Below are positions 1 through 8,076 of a stretch of 64,000 nt of DNA, one piece after another; position 1 is the stretch's first letter, and each line of letters starts with the position of its first letter. The notes below the pieces were generated by a model that saw nothing but the letters and a program-made list of their open reading frames with translations, did no database searches and was not told the DNA's origin. The DNA is taken from positions 1,984,001 to 2,048,000 of the forward strand of contig OY776214.1 in NCBI GenBank assembly GCA_963675425.1. The letters are read 5' to 3'. The stretch comes from Sporobacter sp963675425 (GTDB lineage Bacteria > Bacillota > Clostridia > Oscillospirales > Oscillospiraceae). The position numbers were made by a program, and so were the translations under genes.

Positions 1-1
1 C

Positions 2-538
2 GTACTCACGCCGGTTGAAAACCAGATCCTTTCCAGTAATTTTATTCTGATCAATAAAACGGACCTCGTCACGGAGGAAGAGCGCGCGGCCGTTGAGGAA
101 GCGATACACGCGCTTAACCCGGATGCTATTGTTTACAGCACCCGGCAGGCGCAGATCCCCTTTGACGTGCTGGAGGTTGAGCTGCGGGACAACGGCGCTG
201 ACGGCGAAACGACGAACAACCCGTCAGACCGGCCGCAGACGTATACGGTGCTCACACGCCTGGGCCGGTATGATAAAGCGGCGGCCGAAGCCTTTTTATC
301 CGACATGGGTAAGGCTGCTTTCCGTATCAAAGGCTTTATGAAATCAAAGGACGGCCTCCTGCAGCTCGACGCGGTGGGTGACAATACCAAAACGCAGCAG
401 GTAAACTTCACGTCCCTTAAAATAGAACCGTCCGCACTGGTGCTTGTCTTGATCGGCTATGACCACAAGCCCTTTAAGGATACGCTGAAAACGGTCTGGA
501 AAACACATTTCAAGGAAAATCCTCTTATCAAGAAGTAG
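2..538 (+). CDS. CobW/P47K-family GTP-binding protein, C-terminal part (5' end outside window)
   Basis: The frame is open from base 2, so the N-terminus and the Walker A P-loop lie upstream of the window. The visible part begins with a stretch ending FILINKTDLV, which contains the NKxD guanine-specificity motif. It is followed by the ALNPDAIVYSTRQAQIPFDVLE segment typical of CobW/COG0523 metallochaperone GTPases, then a C-terminal domain to KENPLIKK. These proteins deliver metals or help insert corrinoid or metal cofactors. The corrinoid methyltransferase and molybdenum-enzyme genes nearby fit such a role, but the client is unknown. A strong hairpin follows the stop codon. The family call is solid, the substrate is not. 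Confidence 0.8.
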   Translation, partial: VLTPVENQILSSNFILINKTDLVTEEERAAVEEAIHALNPDAIVYSTRQAQIPFDVLEVELRDNGADGETTNNPSDRPQTYTVLTRLGRYDKAAAEAFLSDMGKAAFRIKGFMKSKDGLLQLDAVGDNTKTQQVNFTSLKIEPSALVLVLIGYDHKPFKDTLKTVWKTHFKENPLIKK

Positions 539-581
539 TATATAAAATGATACGCTGAGATCCCCCTCTTTGCATACTGGC

Positions 582-613
582 GACGCCCGGAGAACATGTG
601 TTCTCCGGGCGTC
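582..613. terminator. Convergent hairpin terminator
   Basis: A perfect 16+16 base inverted repeat (left arm GACGCCCGGAGAACAT) lies between the plus-strand CobW-type gene and the end of the minus-strand xanthine dehydrogenase operon. There is no long T run, so termination is inferred from the stem strength and the convergent position. Confidence 0.7.
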
Positions 614-628
614 TCCGGTTGTTATAGG

Positions 629-1117
629 TTATTGGGTGCTTTGCTGGGCCATGACAAGATCGATGGCTTTTTCAATGGCCGTAATAATGTTCTGGTAACC
701 GGTGCAGCGGCACAGATGGCCGGAAATTTCCTCGCGGAGCTCTTCGCGCGTATAACGGCGGCCGCGGCTGACGATTTCAACGGCGGACATGATGATGCCC
801 GGCGTGCAGAACCCGCACTGGACGGCGGCCATGTCGACAAAGGCCTGCTGTACGGGGTTGAGGTTGCCGTTCTCGTCCTGAAGCCCTTCAACGGTAACAA
901 TGCTTTTGCCGTCCGCCCAGATGGCGAGATACAGGCAGGTGTTTGTAGCGATGCCGTCAATCAAAACGGTACAAGCGCCGCATTCGCCAACCTCACAGCC
1001 CTTTTTAACACTGGTCAGCTTCAGCCGGCTTCGCAGCGTATCGGCCAGTGATTCGCGCTCATCCACGGCAAGCTCCCGCGGCTGGCCGTTTACAGTTAAA
1101 TTGATAATCTTAAGCAT
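629..1117 (-). CDS. xdhC: Xanthine-dehydrogenase-type [2Fe-2S] subunit
   Basis: The 162-residue protein has the two-cluster layout of molybdenum-hydroxylase small subunits. The plant-type cluster ligands are C41, C46, C49 and C61 (CEVGECGAC...C); the second cluster uses C101, C104, C136 and C138 (CGFC...CRC). It passes electrons between the molybdopterin subunit and the FAD subunit in the cytoplasm. The start at 1117 has GGAGG eight bases upstream and overlaps the end of the FAD-subunit gene by eight bases, so translation is probably coupled. It is the last gene of the regulator-large-FAD-FeS unit. The exact substrate (xanthine, hypoxanthine, nicotinate or a related heterocycle) cannot be read from this subunit. 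Confidence 0.92.
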   Translation of the reverse strand: MLKIINLTVNGQPRELAVDERESLADTLRSRLKLTSVKKGCEVGECGACTVLIDGIATNTCLYLAIWADGKSIVTVEGLQDENGNLNPVQQAFVDMAAVQCGFCTPGIIMSAVEIVSRGRRYTREELREEISGHLCRCTGYQNIITAIEKAIDLVMAQQSTQ

Positions 1118-2000
1118 GAATGATACCTCCTGCCCGCTCGACGGCGGCCTTCAACGCGTCCTGTGCCAGCAATCCGATCAGGTGCAGGCGGAAATCACGC
1201 GAGGCGCGGCGGTCGGTGATGGGGGATACGTCCTGGGTCGGCGCCAGCTGCCCGATGTCCTCCAGCAGCGCCGGCTCCAGCGGCCTGCCGCGCAGGGCGT
1301 CCTCTGTTTTTCTGGCACGCAGCGGCAGCGGTCCGGCCGCGCCGTATGACAGCCGGATATCCTCCAGCTTGGTCCCGTCGGCGCTGAGCCGGACATTGAC
1401 ACAGCAGCCCAGAAGGGAAACATCCATAGCGTTTCGCACGGCGTACTTGATGTAATGGCCGGAAAAGCCCTCGTAATCATCCCGGCGGATGACGATATCT
1501 GTTAAAAGCTCGCCGGTTTTTAGGTCCAGCGTTTCCGGCGCGAGATAATACTCTTCAATTGGCAGCTCCCGCTGTCCACCGGGTCCGGTGATGACCATGA
1601 CGGCGTTGTAGGAAAAGAGCGCCGGCGGGGAATCGGCTGTTGTCATACCGTTGGAGATGTTGCCGCCGATGGTCGCCACCGCCCGGACCTGGGGACTGCC
1701 GATCGACTTGACGGTACGGGCCAGCAGCGGGATGCGCTCATTTATAATGGGGTCGTGTTCAATCTCGCGAAAGCGTGTCAGCGGGCCGATATGGATGCTT
1801 TGCGCATCGTCGAGCCGGATGCCGCGCAGCGCCTTGATGCTGCCAATGCTGACAAGCTCGCAGCCGGCCAGCTTACCTTCCCGTATTTTCAGGAGAATGT
1901 CCGTGCCGGAAGCTATAATAACGGGCCGGGGTTCTTTTTGCAGCGCAGCGACGGCTTCTTCAACCGTTTGTGCTTCATAAATACTTTTAAAATCATACAT
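1110..2000 (-). CDS. xdhB: Xanthine-dehydrogenase-type FAD-binding subunit
   Basis: The 296-residue protein matches the FAD-binding middle subunit of xanthine dehydrogenase/CO dehydrogenase enzymes. It has an N-terminal FAD domain with the ASGTDILLKIREGK region and VRAVATIGGNISNGMTTADSPPAL (the TIGGN flavin motif), and a C-terminal CO_deh_flav_C-like domain from about residue 185. It transfers electrons from the FeS subunit to NAD or another acceptor. AAGGAGG precedes the ATG at 2000. It sits 13 bases after the large-subunit gene and overlaps the FeS-subunit gene. The fused dehydrogenase at 8077-10635 has no FAD subunit of its own nearby, so this protein might serve both enzymes; that is inference. 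Confidence 0.9.
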   Translation of the reverse strand: MYDFKSIYEAQTVEEAVAALQKEPRPVIIASGTDILLKIREGKLAGCELVSIGSIKALRGIRLDDAQSIHIGPLTRFREIEHDPIINERIPLLARTVKSIGSPQVRAVATIGGNISNGMTTADSPPALFSYNAVMVITGPGGQRELPIEEYYLAPETLDLKTGELLTDIVIRRDDYEGFSGHYIKYAVRNAMDVSLLGCCVNVRLSADGTKLEDIRLSYGAAGPLPLRARKTEDALRGRPLEPALLEDIGQLAPTQDVSPITDRRASRDFRLHLIGLLAQDALKAAVERAGGIIHA

Positions 2001-2013
2001 AATCGTCGCCTCC

Positions 2014-4296
2014 TTAAATGAGGCCGTTGGCCTTAAAGGTCATGGCAAGTTTTTCGGGATGTAAGGGCAGGTCGTTAAAGGCCACGCCCGTGGCGTGCAA
2101 TACGGCGTTGCGGACGGCGGCCGCCGGGGAAACCGTTGTCGGCTCGCCGAGGGACTTGTTTCCGTACGGGCCGGCCGGATCAACCGTTTCAACAAAGTCG
2201 GCGTCAAACTCGGGTGAATCCATCGCGGTGGGGACCTTGTAATCCAGCAGGTTGCCGTTTAAAAGCCGGCCGTCGGGCCCGTAAATAAGCTGTTCGGCCG
2301 TGGCATAGCCCAGGCTCATGCTCATGCCGCCGTGGACCTGACTGGATGCGAGGGTGCGATTCATGATTTGGCCGCTGTCATGGACATTAATGATGTTTAA
2401 AACGCGGATTTTGCCGTAGCGCATATCCACCTCCAGCTCAACAAAGCTAGCGCCGAAGGAGAAGGTGTTGTCCGTGCAGGAATGGGTACAGTCGGACGTG
2501 ATGGGCGCGCTGCGGGTTTTGTTATAGAAGGCGTCCTCCGAGACCTCGCGCAGGGAGATTAATATCTCGTCCGTACCGCGCCGGACGATATGGCGCTCCT
2601 TGATATCCAGCTCACTTTCGGGCTGCTCCAGCACGAGCGCGGCATTTCGTATGATCTTAGCTTTAAATTCCTCCGCCGCTTTCTTGACGGCCATGCCCGT
2701 CACGCACGTCTGACGTGATGCGTAAGCGCCGTTGTCAAACGGAGTGACGTCCGTATCCTGGGTCGAGATGATGTGGATATCCTCAGGCAAAAAGCCCAGC
2801 GTATCTGCGGCCATCTGGGTAAAGACTGTGTCGGCTCCCTGGCCAAGCTCGGTAGCTCCGATCATCAGCTGGGCGCTGCCGTCCTCGTTTAGCACGAGCC
2901 GGGCCCCGGCAATCTCAAGGCTGACGGGATAGACGCCCGTTTTGAAGCAGAAGATCGCCATGCCGACGCCGCGCCGGACGGGGCCGTTCTGGTTTTCGTA
3001 AGCCTTGCGCTTTTCATCCCATCCGATATGGATGCGGCCCTTTTCAATGCATTCGGCCAGACCGTTGGAATGACAGACCAGGCCGCTGTGCGGATCCTTA
3101 TAGCCCTGCTGAATGATGTTTTTAAGCCGGAGCTCAATGGGGTCCATTCCCAGCTTCAGCGCCAGGTCGTCCATATGAGATTCCAGAGAAAAAATAACCT
3201 GCGGAATGCCGTACCCGCGCATTGCGCCGCTGGTACCCAGATTGGTGTAGACGGTATAGGCCTCGCATTTGATAGCCCGGGAGTAGGGATACAAATCGCG
3301 GTAGATATTGACGGAATTTCCGACGATGGCGTGGCCATGGGACGCGTATGCCCCCTGGTCGGATACGGCATGGATGTATCGCGCGGCGAATTTCCCGTTC
3401 GGCTCAACGGCTGAAACAAACCGGTAGGCGATGGCGTGGCGCGAGCGCGTACACATAAACGTTTCCTCGCGGGTCAGCTCCAGCTTGACCTTACGGCCCC
3501 CGACAACCGTCGTCAGATAGGCGTTGAGCGGTTCGTACTGGGAATCCTGTTTATTGCCGAAACCGCCGCCGATATAAGGCTTGATGACACGGACCTGCCC
3601 CCAAGGAAGGCCCAGGGCCTGCGCCGTGATGCGCCGGATAATATGCGGGATCTGGGTGGAGGTGACAATGACGATCCGGCCGGCTTCCATATAAGCCATG
3701 GAGGAGATGTTTTCCATATGACAGTGCTGGATGCGCGGCGTAGAGTATTCGCCCTCTAAAATGACGAGGCCGTCTTCCTTTAAAACCGCGTCATAGTCGC
3801 CGTCATGAAGGGACGTCTGGCACAAAATGTTGTCCGGGAATTCCTCGTGGATGGGCGTCTGCCCGTCCTTCATAGCCTCGGCCGTCGTCAGGATGGGCGG
3901 CAGCTCATCGTATTCCACCTTGATAAGCCGAACGGCCTGGGCTGCTGAGAGATCATTTGTTGCGATAACGGCGGCGATATCGTCTCCATACAGGCGAACG
4001 CGCCGGTTTAAAAGCTTTCGGTCGGTGGTGTCCCGGTCCAGCGGCTCTAAAACCCACGGGTGGCCGGCCGTGGCATACTGGATATCCGGCACGTCAAAGC
4101 ATGTCACGATTTTCACGACGCCGGGCACGGCAGCCGCCGCGGATGTATCAATGGATTTAACCCAGCCGTTTGCGATGGTGCTGTGGACAACCTTGGCCAC
4201 GAGTGTATTCTCGTCGGTGAAATCGTCTGTGTATCGGGCGCGACCGGTAACCTTTTCGTAGGCGTCGACGCGTTGGATGTTTTTTTCAAGTGCCAT
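2014..4296 (-). CDS. xdhA: Xanthine-dehydrogenase-type molybdopterin-binding large subunit
   Basis: This 760-residue protein is the catalytic subunit of a molybdenum hydroxylase. It starts with the Ald_Xan_dh_C domain (RVDAYEKVTGRARYTDD), followed by the molybdopterin-binding domain with IGGGFGNKQDSQYEP, the SGAMRGYGIPQ loop and GATELGQGAD. The C-terminal NKSLGEPTTVSPAAA carries the conserved active-site Glu of the family. It hydroxylates a carbon next to nitrogen in a purine-like ring, working with the two downstream subunits. GAGGAG precedes the ATG at 4296. The gene lies 86 bases downstream of a YheO-like regulator gene on the same strand. Length and motifs are complete; substrate specificity is inferred only from the purine-degradation context. 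Confidence 0.92.
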   Translation of the reverse strand: MALEKNIQRVDAYEKVTGRARYTDDFTDENTLVAKVVHSTIANGWVKSIDTSAAAAVPGVVKIVTCFDVPDIQYATAGHPWVLEPLDRDTTDRKLLNRRVRLYGDDIAAVIATNDLSAAQAVRLIKVEYDELPPILTTAEAMKDGQTPIHEEFPDNILCQTSLHDGDYDAVLKEDGLVILEGEYSTPRIQHCHMENISSMAYMEAGRIVIVTSTQIPHIIRRITAQALGLPWGQVRVIKPYIGGGFGNKQDSQYEPLNAYLTTVVGGRKVKLELTREETFMCTRSRHAIAYRFVSAVEPNGKFAARYIHAVSDQGAYASHGHAIVGNSVNIYRDLYPYSRAIKCEAYTVYTNLGTSGAMRGYGIPQVIFSLESHMDDLALKLGMDPIELRLKNIIQQGYKDPHSGLVCHSNGLAECIEKGRIHIGWDEKRKAYENQNGPVRRGVGMAIFCFKTGVYPVSLEIAGARLVLNEDGSAQLMIGATELGQGADTVFTQMAADTLGFLPEDIHIISTQDTDVTPFDNGAYASRQTCVTGMAVKKAAEEFKAKIIRNAALVLEQPESELDIKERHIVRRGTDEILISLREVSEDAFYNKTRSAPITSDCTHSCTDNTFSFGASFVELEVDMRYGKIRVLNIINVHDSGQIMNRTLASSQVHGGMSMSLGYATAEQLIYGPDGRLLNGNLLDYKVPTAMDSPEFDADFVETVDPAGPYGNKSLGEPTTVSPAAAVRNAVLHATGVAFNDLPLHPEKLAMTFKANGLI

Positions 4297-4382
4297 AAAT
4301 ATACTCCTCTAAATAGTTAAGACGGCCCATCCACTCCTCTCGCCATTGAGAAATGCACTGCCGTCCATCCGGTCTGTTTGGG

Positions 4383-5018
4383 TCAGTTGTCCGCTTCTGT
4401 CCCCAGATAATTATAAAGCGTATATTTTGAGATGCCGAAGTATTTTGAAATCTTGTCACCCGATTTAGTGATTAAAAATGCCCCGGTGCTGTCCAGGTAT
4501 TTGATGGCCTTGACCTTGTCCTCGCGCGTCATATGCGAGACGGGCTTGCCGACCAGATCGACCGCCTGGGAAATCAGCTCGCCGAGAAGATCGTTAACGC
4601 TCTTGTTGATCCTGGTCGGTTTGTCGATATCAGTATCGTGCTTGAGAAATTCCTTAACCGTGTTTTCCATCATCATAAAGTTTGTGATATCGTAATTGAT
4701 AGCGAAAATGCCGATGATCTTATTTTGCTCATCCCGTATGTAGATGGTGGAGGATTTGAGCATCCGGCCGTCTTCGGTCTGGGTGATGTAATTGATGCGG
4801 TCGGGCAGCTCGCCGGTGTTGCTCAGGGTTTCCAGTACGATGCGGGAGGGCCCGTCGCCGACTTTCCGGCCTGTTACGTGTCCGTTTTCAATGACGACGA
4901 TGGTGTGCTCCGTGTCCCCGGTCAGATCGTGAATGGCCACCTCGCAATTACTGCCGAACTGACCGGCGATGCCCCTGGCAAGCGTTTCCAGAAATTGCGA
5001 ATTCAGAAGTTGCTTCAT
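4383..5018 (-). CDS. YheO/DauR-like transcriptional regulator (PAS-like domain plus HTH)
   Basis: The protein has the YheO-like arrangement: a PAS-like sensor domain over about residues 8-115 (CEVAIHDLTG, the GPSRIVLETL region and FAINYDIT) and a C-terminal helix-turn-helix (GDKISKYFGISKYTLYNYLG). The frame extends back to 5084, but that ATG has no ribosome site. The ATG at 5018 has AAGGA upstream and gives the normal N-terminus (MKQLLNSQFLETLA), so it is chosen. Family members are ligand-responsive regulators; DauR controls D-arginine catabolism. Placed between the xdhABC genes and the divergent ssnA operon, it probably controls one or both in response to a purine or nitrogen metabolite. The ligand is unknown. 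Confidence 0.82.
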   Translation of the reverse strand: MKQLLNSQFLETLARGIAGQFGSNCEVAIHDLTGDTEHTIVVIENGHVTGRKVGDGPSRIVLETLSNTGELPDRINYITQTEDGRMLKSSTIYIRDEQNKIIGIFAINYDITNFMMMENTVKEFLKHDTDIDKPTRINKSVNDLLGELISQAVDLVGKPVSHMTREDKVKAIKYLDSTGAFLITKSGDKISKYFGISKYTLYNYLGTEADN

Positions 5019-5177
5019 AGGCTGTTCTTCCTTGTTTCTTGTGTTTTCGCTCGTTTTAACTTCAATAATAAGTAATTTTAGCATACCGCCGGAGACTGCG
5101 CAAGCTTTGGGCTAAATTTTTTTATAAACTTTAAAATAATTTTTTGTTTTTGCCTGTACTTCTAAAAAAAGTTATGG

Positions 5178-5316
5178 TATGATCACCACATAGGGTCAGA
5201 TTGTAACGCAGGATACGTCCGGTTTAAACCTGTTCCCGTACAAATGCCCAAAGAAGGGTGTCCCTGCCGGGATGCCCTTTTTCTATATAAGAAAATAAAA
5301 CGGAAGTGGTGATGTT
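5178..5316 (+). promoter_or_regulatory. Leader of the ssnA operon with internal attenuator hairpin
   Basis: A TGGTATGAT extended -10 element (hexamer 5178-5183) is followed by about 130 bases of untranslated leader. Between 5254 and 5279 there is an 11-bp stem (AAGGGTGTCCC against GGGATGCCCTT, with two G-T pairs and loop TGCC) followed by five T. This hairpin lies before the gene, not after one, so it can only act as an attenuator or as the platform of a leader RNA. A GGTTTAAACC palindrome at 5221-5230 lies in the upstream part. I do not recognise a known riboswitch class. No convincing -35 box was found. Confidence 0.5.
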
Positions 5317-6648
5317 ATGCTTCTGGTCGGAAATGGGCGGCTCGTTACCCGCGATCCGGAAAATCCATACCTTGATAACGGCGCTGTGTTGATGGACGGC
5401 GGCGTAATTGTGGCGGTTGGCGATACGGCAGTGCTCCGGGCACAGCATCAGAATGTGCCCTTTGAGGATGCCGGAAACAGCCTTATTATGCCGGGCCTCA
5501 TTGACGCGCACGACCATGCGTACAGCGCGCTGGCGCGCGGTATGGCTATCAGGGGCTATCACCCGGCCGGTTTTAAGGACATTTTAGAAGGACTCTGGTG
5601 GAAGCTGGACCACACTATGAGCCTTAAAGATACGGCGTCCAGCGCGTCCATCGCGTTTATCGACGCCATAAAAAACGGCGTGACGACGATGTTTGACCAT
5701 CATGCCAGCTACGGTGCGGTGGAGGGAAGCCTGGAGGTCTTGTCGGATATCGCCAGGCAGCTCGGCCTGCGCGCCTGCTTGTGCTATGAGGTGTCCGACC
5801 GCGAGGGCGATAAACAGATGCGCCGTGCCGTTTATGAAAACGTGGCGTTTATGAAAACGGCTGCCGGTGAAAAAGACGGCATGCAGGCCGGCATGATGGG
5901 CCTGCACGCCTCGTTTACGCTGTCGGACGAAACGCTGGATTTCTGCCTAGAAAATATGCCGGGAGAGGTCTCCTGTCATATCCACGCGGCCGAAGCGGTC
6001 TCCGACGTGGAGGACACGCTGCAAAAGCATGGAAAGCGCGTGGTTGCCCGGCTATATGAGCGCGGTATACTAGGGCCAAAGACGATTGCCGCTCATTGTG
6101 TTCACATCGACGAAGAGGAGCTTAGGCTCCTGCGCGACAGCGGTACAATGGTCGTACATAATCCGGAATCCAATATGTCCAACGCCGTCGGCTGCGGGCC
6201 GGCCGTTGAAATGTATAAAGCTGGTGTGCTGATCGGTTTGGGGACGGACGGCTACACGAAGGATATGCTGGAATCGTTAAAAGCGGGATGCCTTATCCAT
6301 AAGCACCGCCTCGGGGACACGAACGCGGCAACGGACGAGCTTACGTCGATGCTGTTTTGCAACAACGCGGCGATCACCGAGCGTATTTTCGGCGTTAAGA
6401 CCGGCATTTTAAAAGCCGGGTACGCCGCGGATATCATTATATTGGATTATGACCCGCCGACGCCACTGACGGCAGACAATAGTGACGGCCATATCCTCTT
6501 TGGCCTCACGGGCGCACACGTCAAAACCACCATCGCAAACGGCCGGGTACTGATGCGGGACAGGCTCCTTGTGGGGATCGACGAGGCGGAAATACGCGCC
6601 AAAAGCCGCGAGCAGGCGGCGGACCTGTGGAAACGGATTAATTCCTGA
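5317..6648 (+). CDS. ssnA: SsnA-like aminohydrolase (TRZ/ATZ amidohydrolase family)
   Basis: This 443-residue metal-dependent amidohydrolase follows the SsnA pattern. It has an N-terminal beta-sandwich, the DAHDHAYSAL metal-binding HxH, CHIHAAE, AHCVHIDEEE and GLGTDGYTKDM motifs, and a C-terminal ADIIILDYDPPTPL segment. In E. coli and Enterococcus, ssnA sits in the same kind of purine-catabolic, selenium-dependent molybdenum hydroxylase cluster with a hydantoinase and a fused dehydrogenase. A deaminase or chlorohydrolase-type reaction on a purine-related ring is expected; the real substrate of SsnA is not settled. It is the first gene of an operon that continues to 12599. A GGAAGTGGTG ribosome site precedes the ATG, and an attenuator-like hairpin lies in the leader. 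Confidence 0.85.
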   Translation: MLLVGNGRLVTRDPENPYLDNGAVLMDGGVIVAVGDTAVLRAQHQNVPFEDAGNSLIMPGLIDAHDHAYSALARGMAIRGYHPAGFKDILEGLWWKLDHTMSLKDTASSASIAFIDAIKNGVTTMFDHHASYGAVEGSLEVLSDIARQLGLRACLCYEVSDREGDKQMRRAVYENVAFMKTAAGEKDGMQAGMMGLHASFTLSDETLDFCLENMPGEVSCHIHAAEAVSDVEDTLQKHGKRVVARLYERGILGPKTIAAHCVHIDEEELRLLRDSGTMVVHNPESNMSNAVGCGPAVEMYKAGVLIGLGTDGYTKDMLESLKAGCLIHKHRLGDTNAATDELTSMLFCNNAAITERIFGVKTGILKAGYAADIIILDYDPPTPLTADNSDGHILFGLTGAHVKTTIANGRVLMRDRLLVGIDEAEIRAKSREQAADLWKRINS

Positions 6649-6665
6649 CAAACGGAGGGTGCGAC

Positions 6666-8060
6666 TTGGATATGCTGATTAAAAACGGGGTCGTTGTTTC
6701 ACCGGGCGGCTGTAGGCCGGCCGACGTTCGGATTAAAAGCGGCCTGATTGAGGCCGTTTCACCCAGGCTAGAGCCGTCTGGCGAGGGGATGATCGACGCT
6801 ACGGGGATGCTTTTGTTCCCCGGATTTGTTGACAGCCACACGCATTTTGATATGGATGCCGGGGCGTTTCACACTGCCGACGACTTTGCGAGCGGGACGG
6901 CGGCCGCCGTTCTCGGCGGGACGACGACGGTCCTGGACTTTGCCACGCAGGATAAAGGCGGCATGCTTTCGGAAGCGCTTGAGTCGTGGACAGGTAAGGC
7001 GTCCGGGAAAAGCGCGTGTGACTATGGCTTTCATATGGCAATTACAGACTGGAATGAAAGCGTCGCGGCAGAAATTCCATTGATGTACGATCAGGGCGTA
7101 ACATCCTTTAAGGTTTATATGGCGTACGACGCGCTGCGCCTTTCAGACGCGGCGATTTATGAAGTGCTCAAGACGGTGGGGGAAATCGGCGGCATCGTCG
7201 GCGTCCACTGCGAAAACGGCGATCTTGTCACGGTCGGTATCGCGGAGCAAAAAGCACAGGGCGGCTTTTCAGCCAAATATCATCCGCGGTCACGGCCCAA
7301 TGCCGTTGAAGCCGAGGCGATTAACCGGCTTATTACCATTGCGGAGCTGGCGGGTGTGCCGGTTAATATCGTACATATTAGTACGCGGGAAGGGCTGGAG
7401 CTTGTCCGCGCCGCCCGTGAAAAGGGACGGGCTGTCTATGCCGAGACCTGTCCGCAGTATCTTCTTCTGGACGAATCCGTTTACGAAGCGCCGGGAGCGG
7501 AGGCATCTAAATACGTCTGCTCACCGCCAATCCGAAGCCTTGAAGATCAAAAAGCGCTTTGGGATGGGATCGCCAACGGGCAGATCGATACCATCGGGAC
7601 GGATCACTGCAGCTTTCGCTACGCCGAAGAGAAAGCGCCCAACGCCGGCGACTTTGCGTCCATTCCCAACGGCCTGCCCGGCGTGCAGAACAGGCCGGCG
7701 CTGCTATACACATACGGCGTGTGCGCCGGCAAAATATCTTTAGAGACGATGGCGGCGCTTCTATCCGAAAATACAGCCAGGCTTTTCGGCATGTATCCGA
7801 AAAAGGGCGCTATACAGCCCGGCAGCGACGCGGATATTGTCATCTGGAATCCTGAATTTTCGGATACGGTCAGCGCTGAGAGACTGGCGCACCGCACCGA
7901 CTACTCGCCCTTTGAAGGGTTTGAGATCAAAGGACGGGCGGAGCACGTGCTGCTGCGCGGCCGTCCCGTTGTTGAAAACGGCCGGCTGATAACGACGGAC
8001 AGCGGACGCTTCGTCGCGCGCAAACACTGTGATTTTTACCGGCATAAAGCCGTAAAATAG
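6666..8060 (+). CDS. hydA: D-hydantoinase/dihydropyrimidinase
   Basis: The 464-residue protein is a cyclic-amide hydrolase of the dihydropyrimidinase family. Visible motifs are FVDSHTHFDM (HxH), SFKVYMAYD with the lysine that becomes carboxylated, VGVHCENG, VHISTREG and the late GTDHCSF aspartate. It opens hydantoin or dihydropyrimidine rings in the cytoplasm. The start is ambiguous: a TTG at 6666 is eight bases after GGAGGG, while an in-frame ATG at 6672 is slightly far from it. The gene lies 17 bases after ssnA and 16 before the fused dehydrogenase. E. coli carries hyuA in the equivalent cluster. Hydantoin, dihydrouracil or N-methylhydantoin are all possible substrates. Confidence 0.9.
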   Translation: MDMLIKNGVVVSPGGCRPADVRIKSGLIEAVSPRLEPSGEGMIDATGMLLFPGFVDSHTHFDMDAGAFHTADDFASGTAAAVLGGTTTVLDFATQDKGGMLSEALESWTGKASGKSACDYGFHMAITDWNESVAAEIPLMYDQGVTSFKVYMAYDALRLSDAAIYEVLKTVGEIGGIVGVHCENGDLVTVGIAEQKAQGGFSAKYHPRSRPNAVEAEAINRLITIAELAGVPVNIVHISTREGLELVRAAREKGRAVYAETCPQYLLLDESVYEAPGAEASKYVCSPPIRSLEDQKALWDGIANGQIDTIGTDHCSFRYAEEKAPNAGDFASIPNGLPGVQNRPALLYTYGVCAGKISLETMAALLSENTARLFGMYPKKGAIQPGSDADIVIWNPEFSDTVSAERLAHRTDYSPFEGFEIKGRAEHVLLRGRPVVENGRLITTDSGRFVARKHCDFYRHKAVK

Positions 8061-8076
8061 TAAGAGGAGAAACCAT

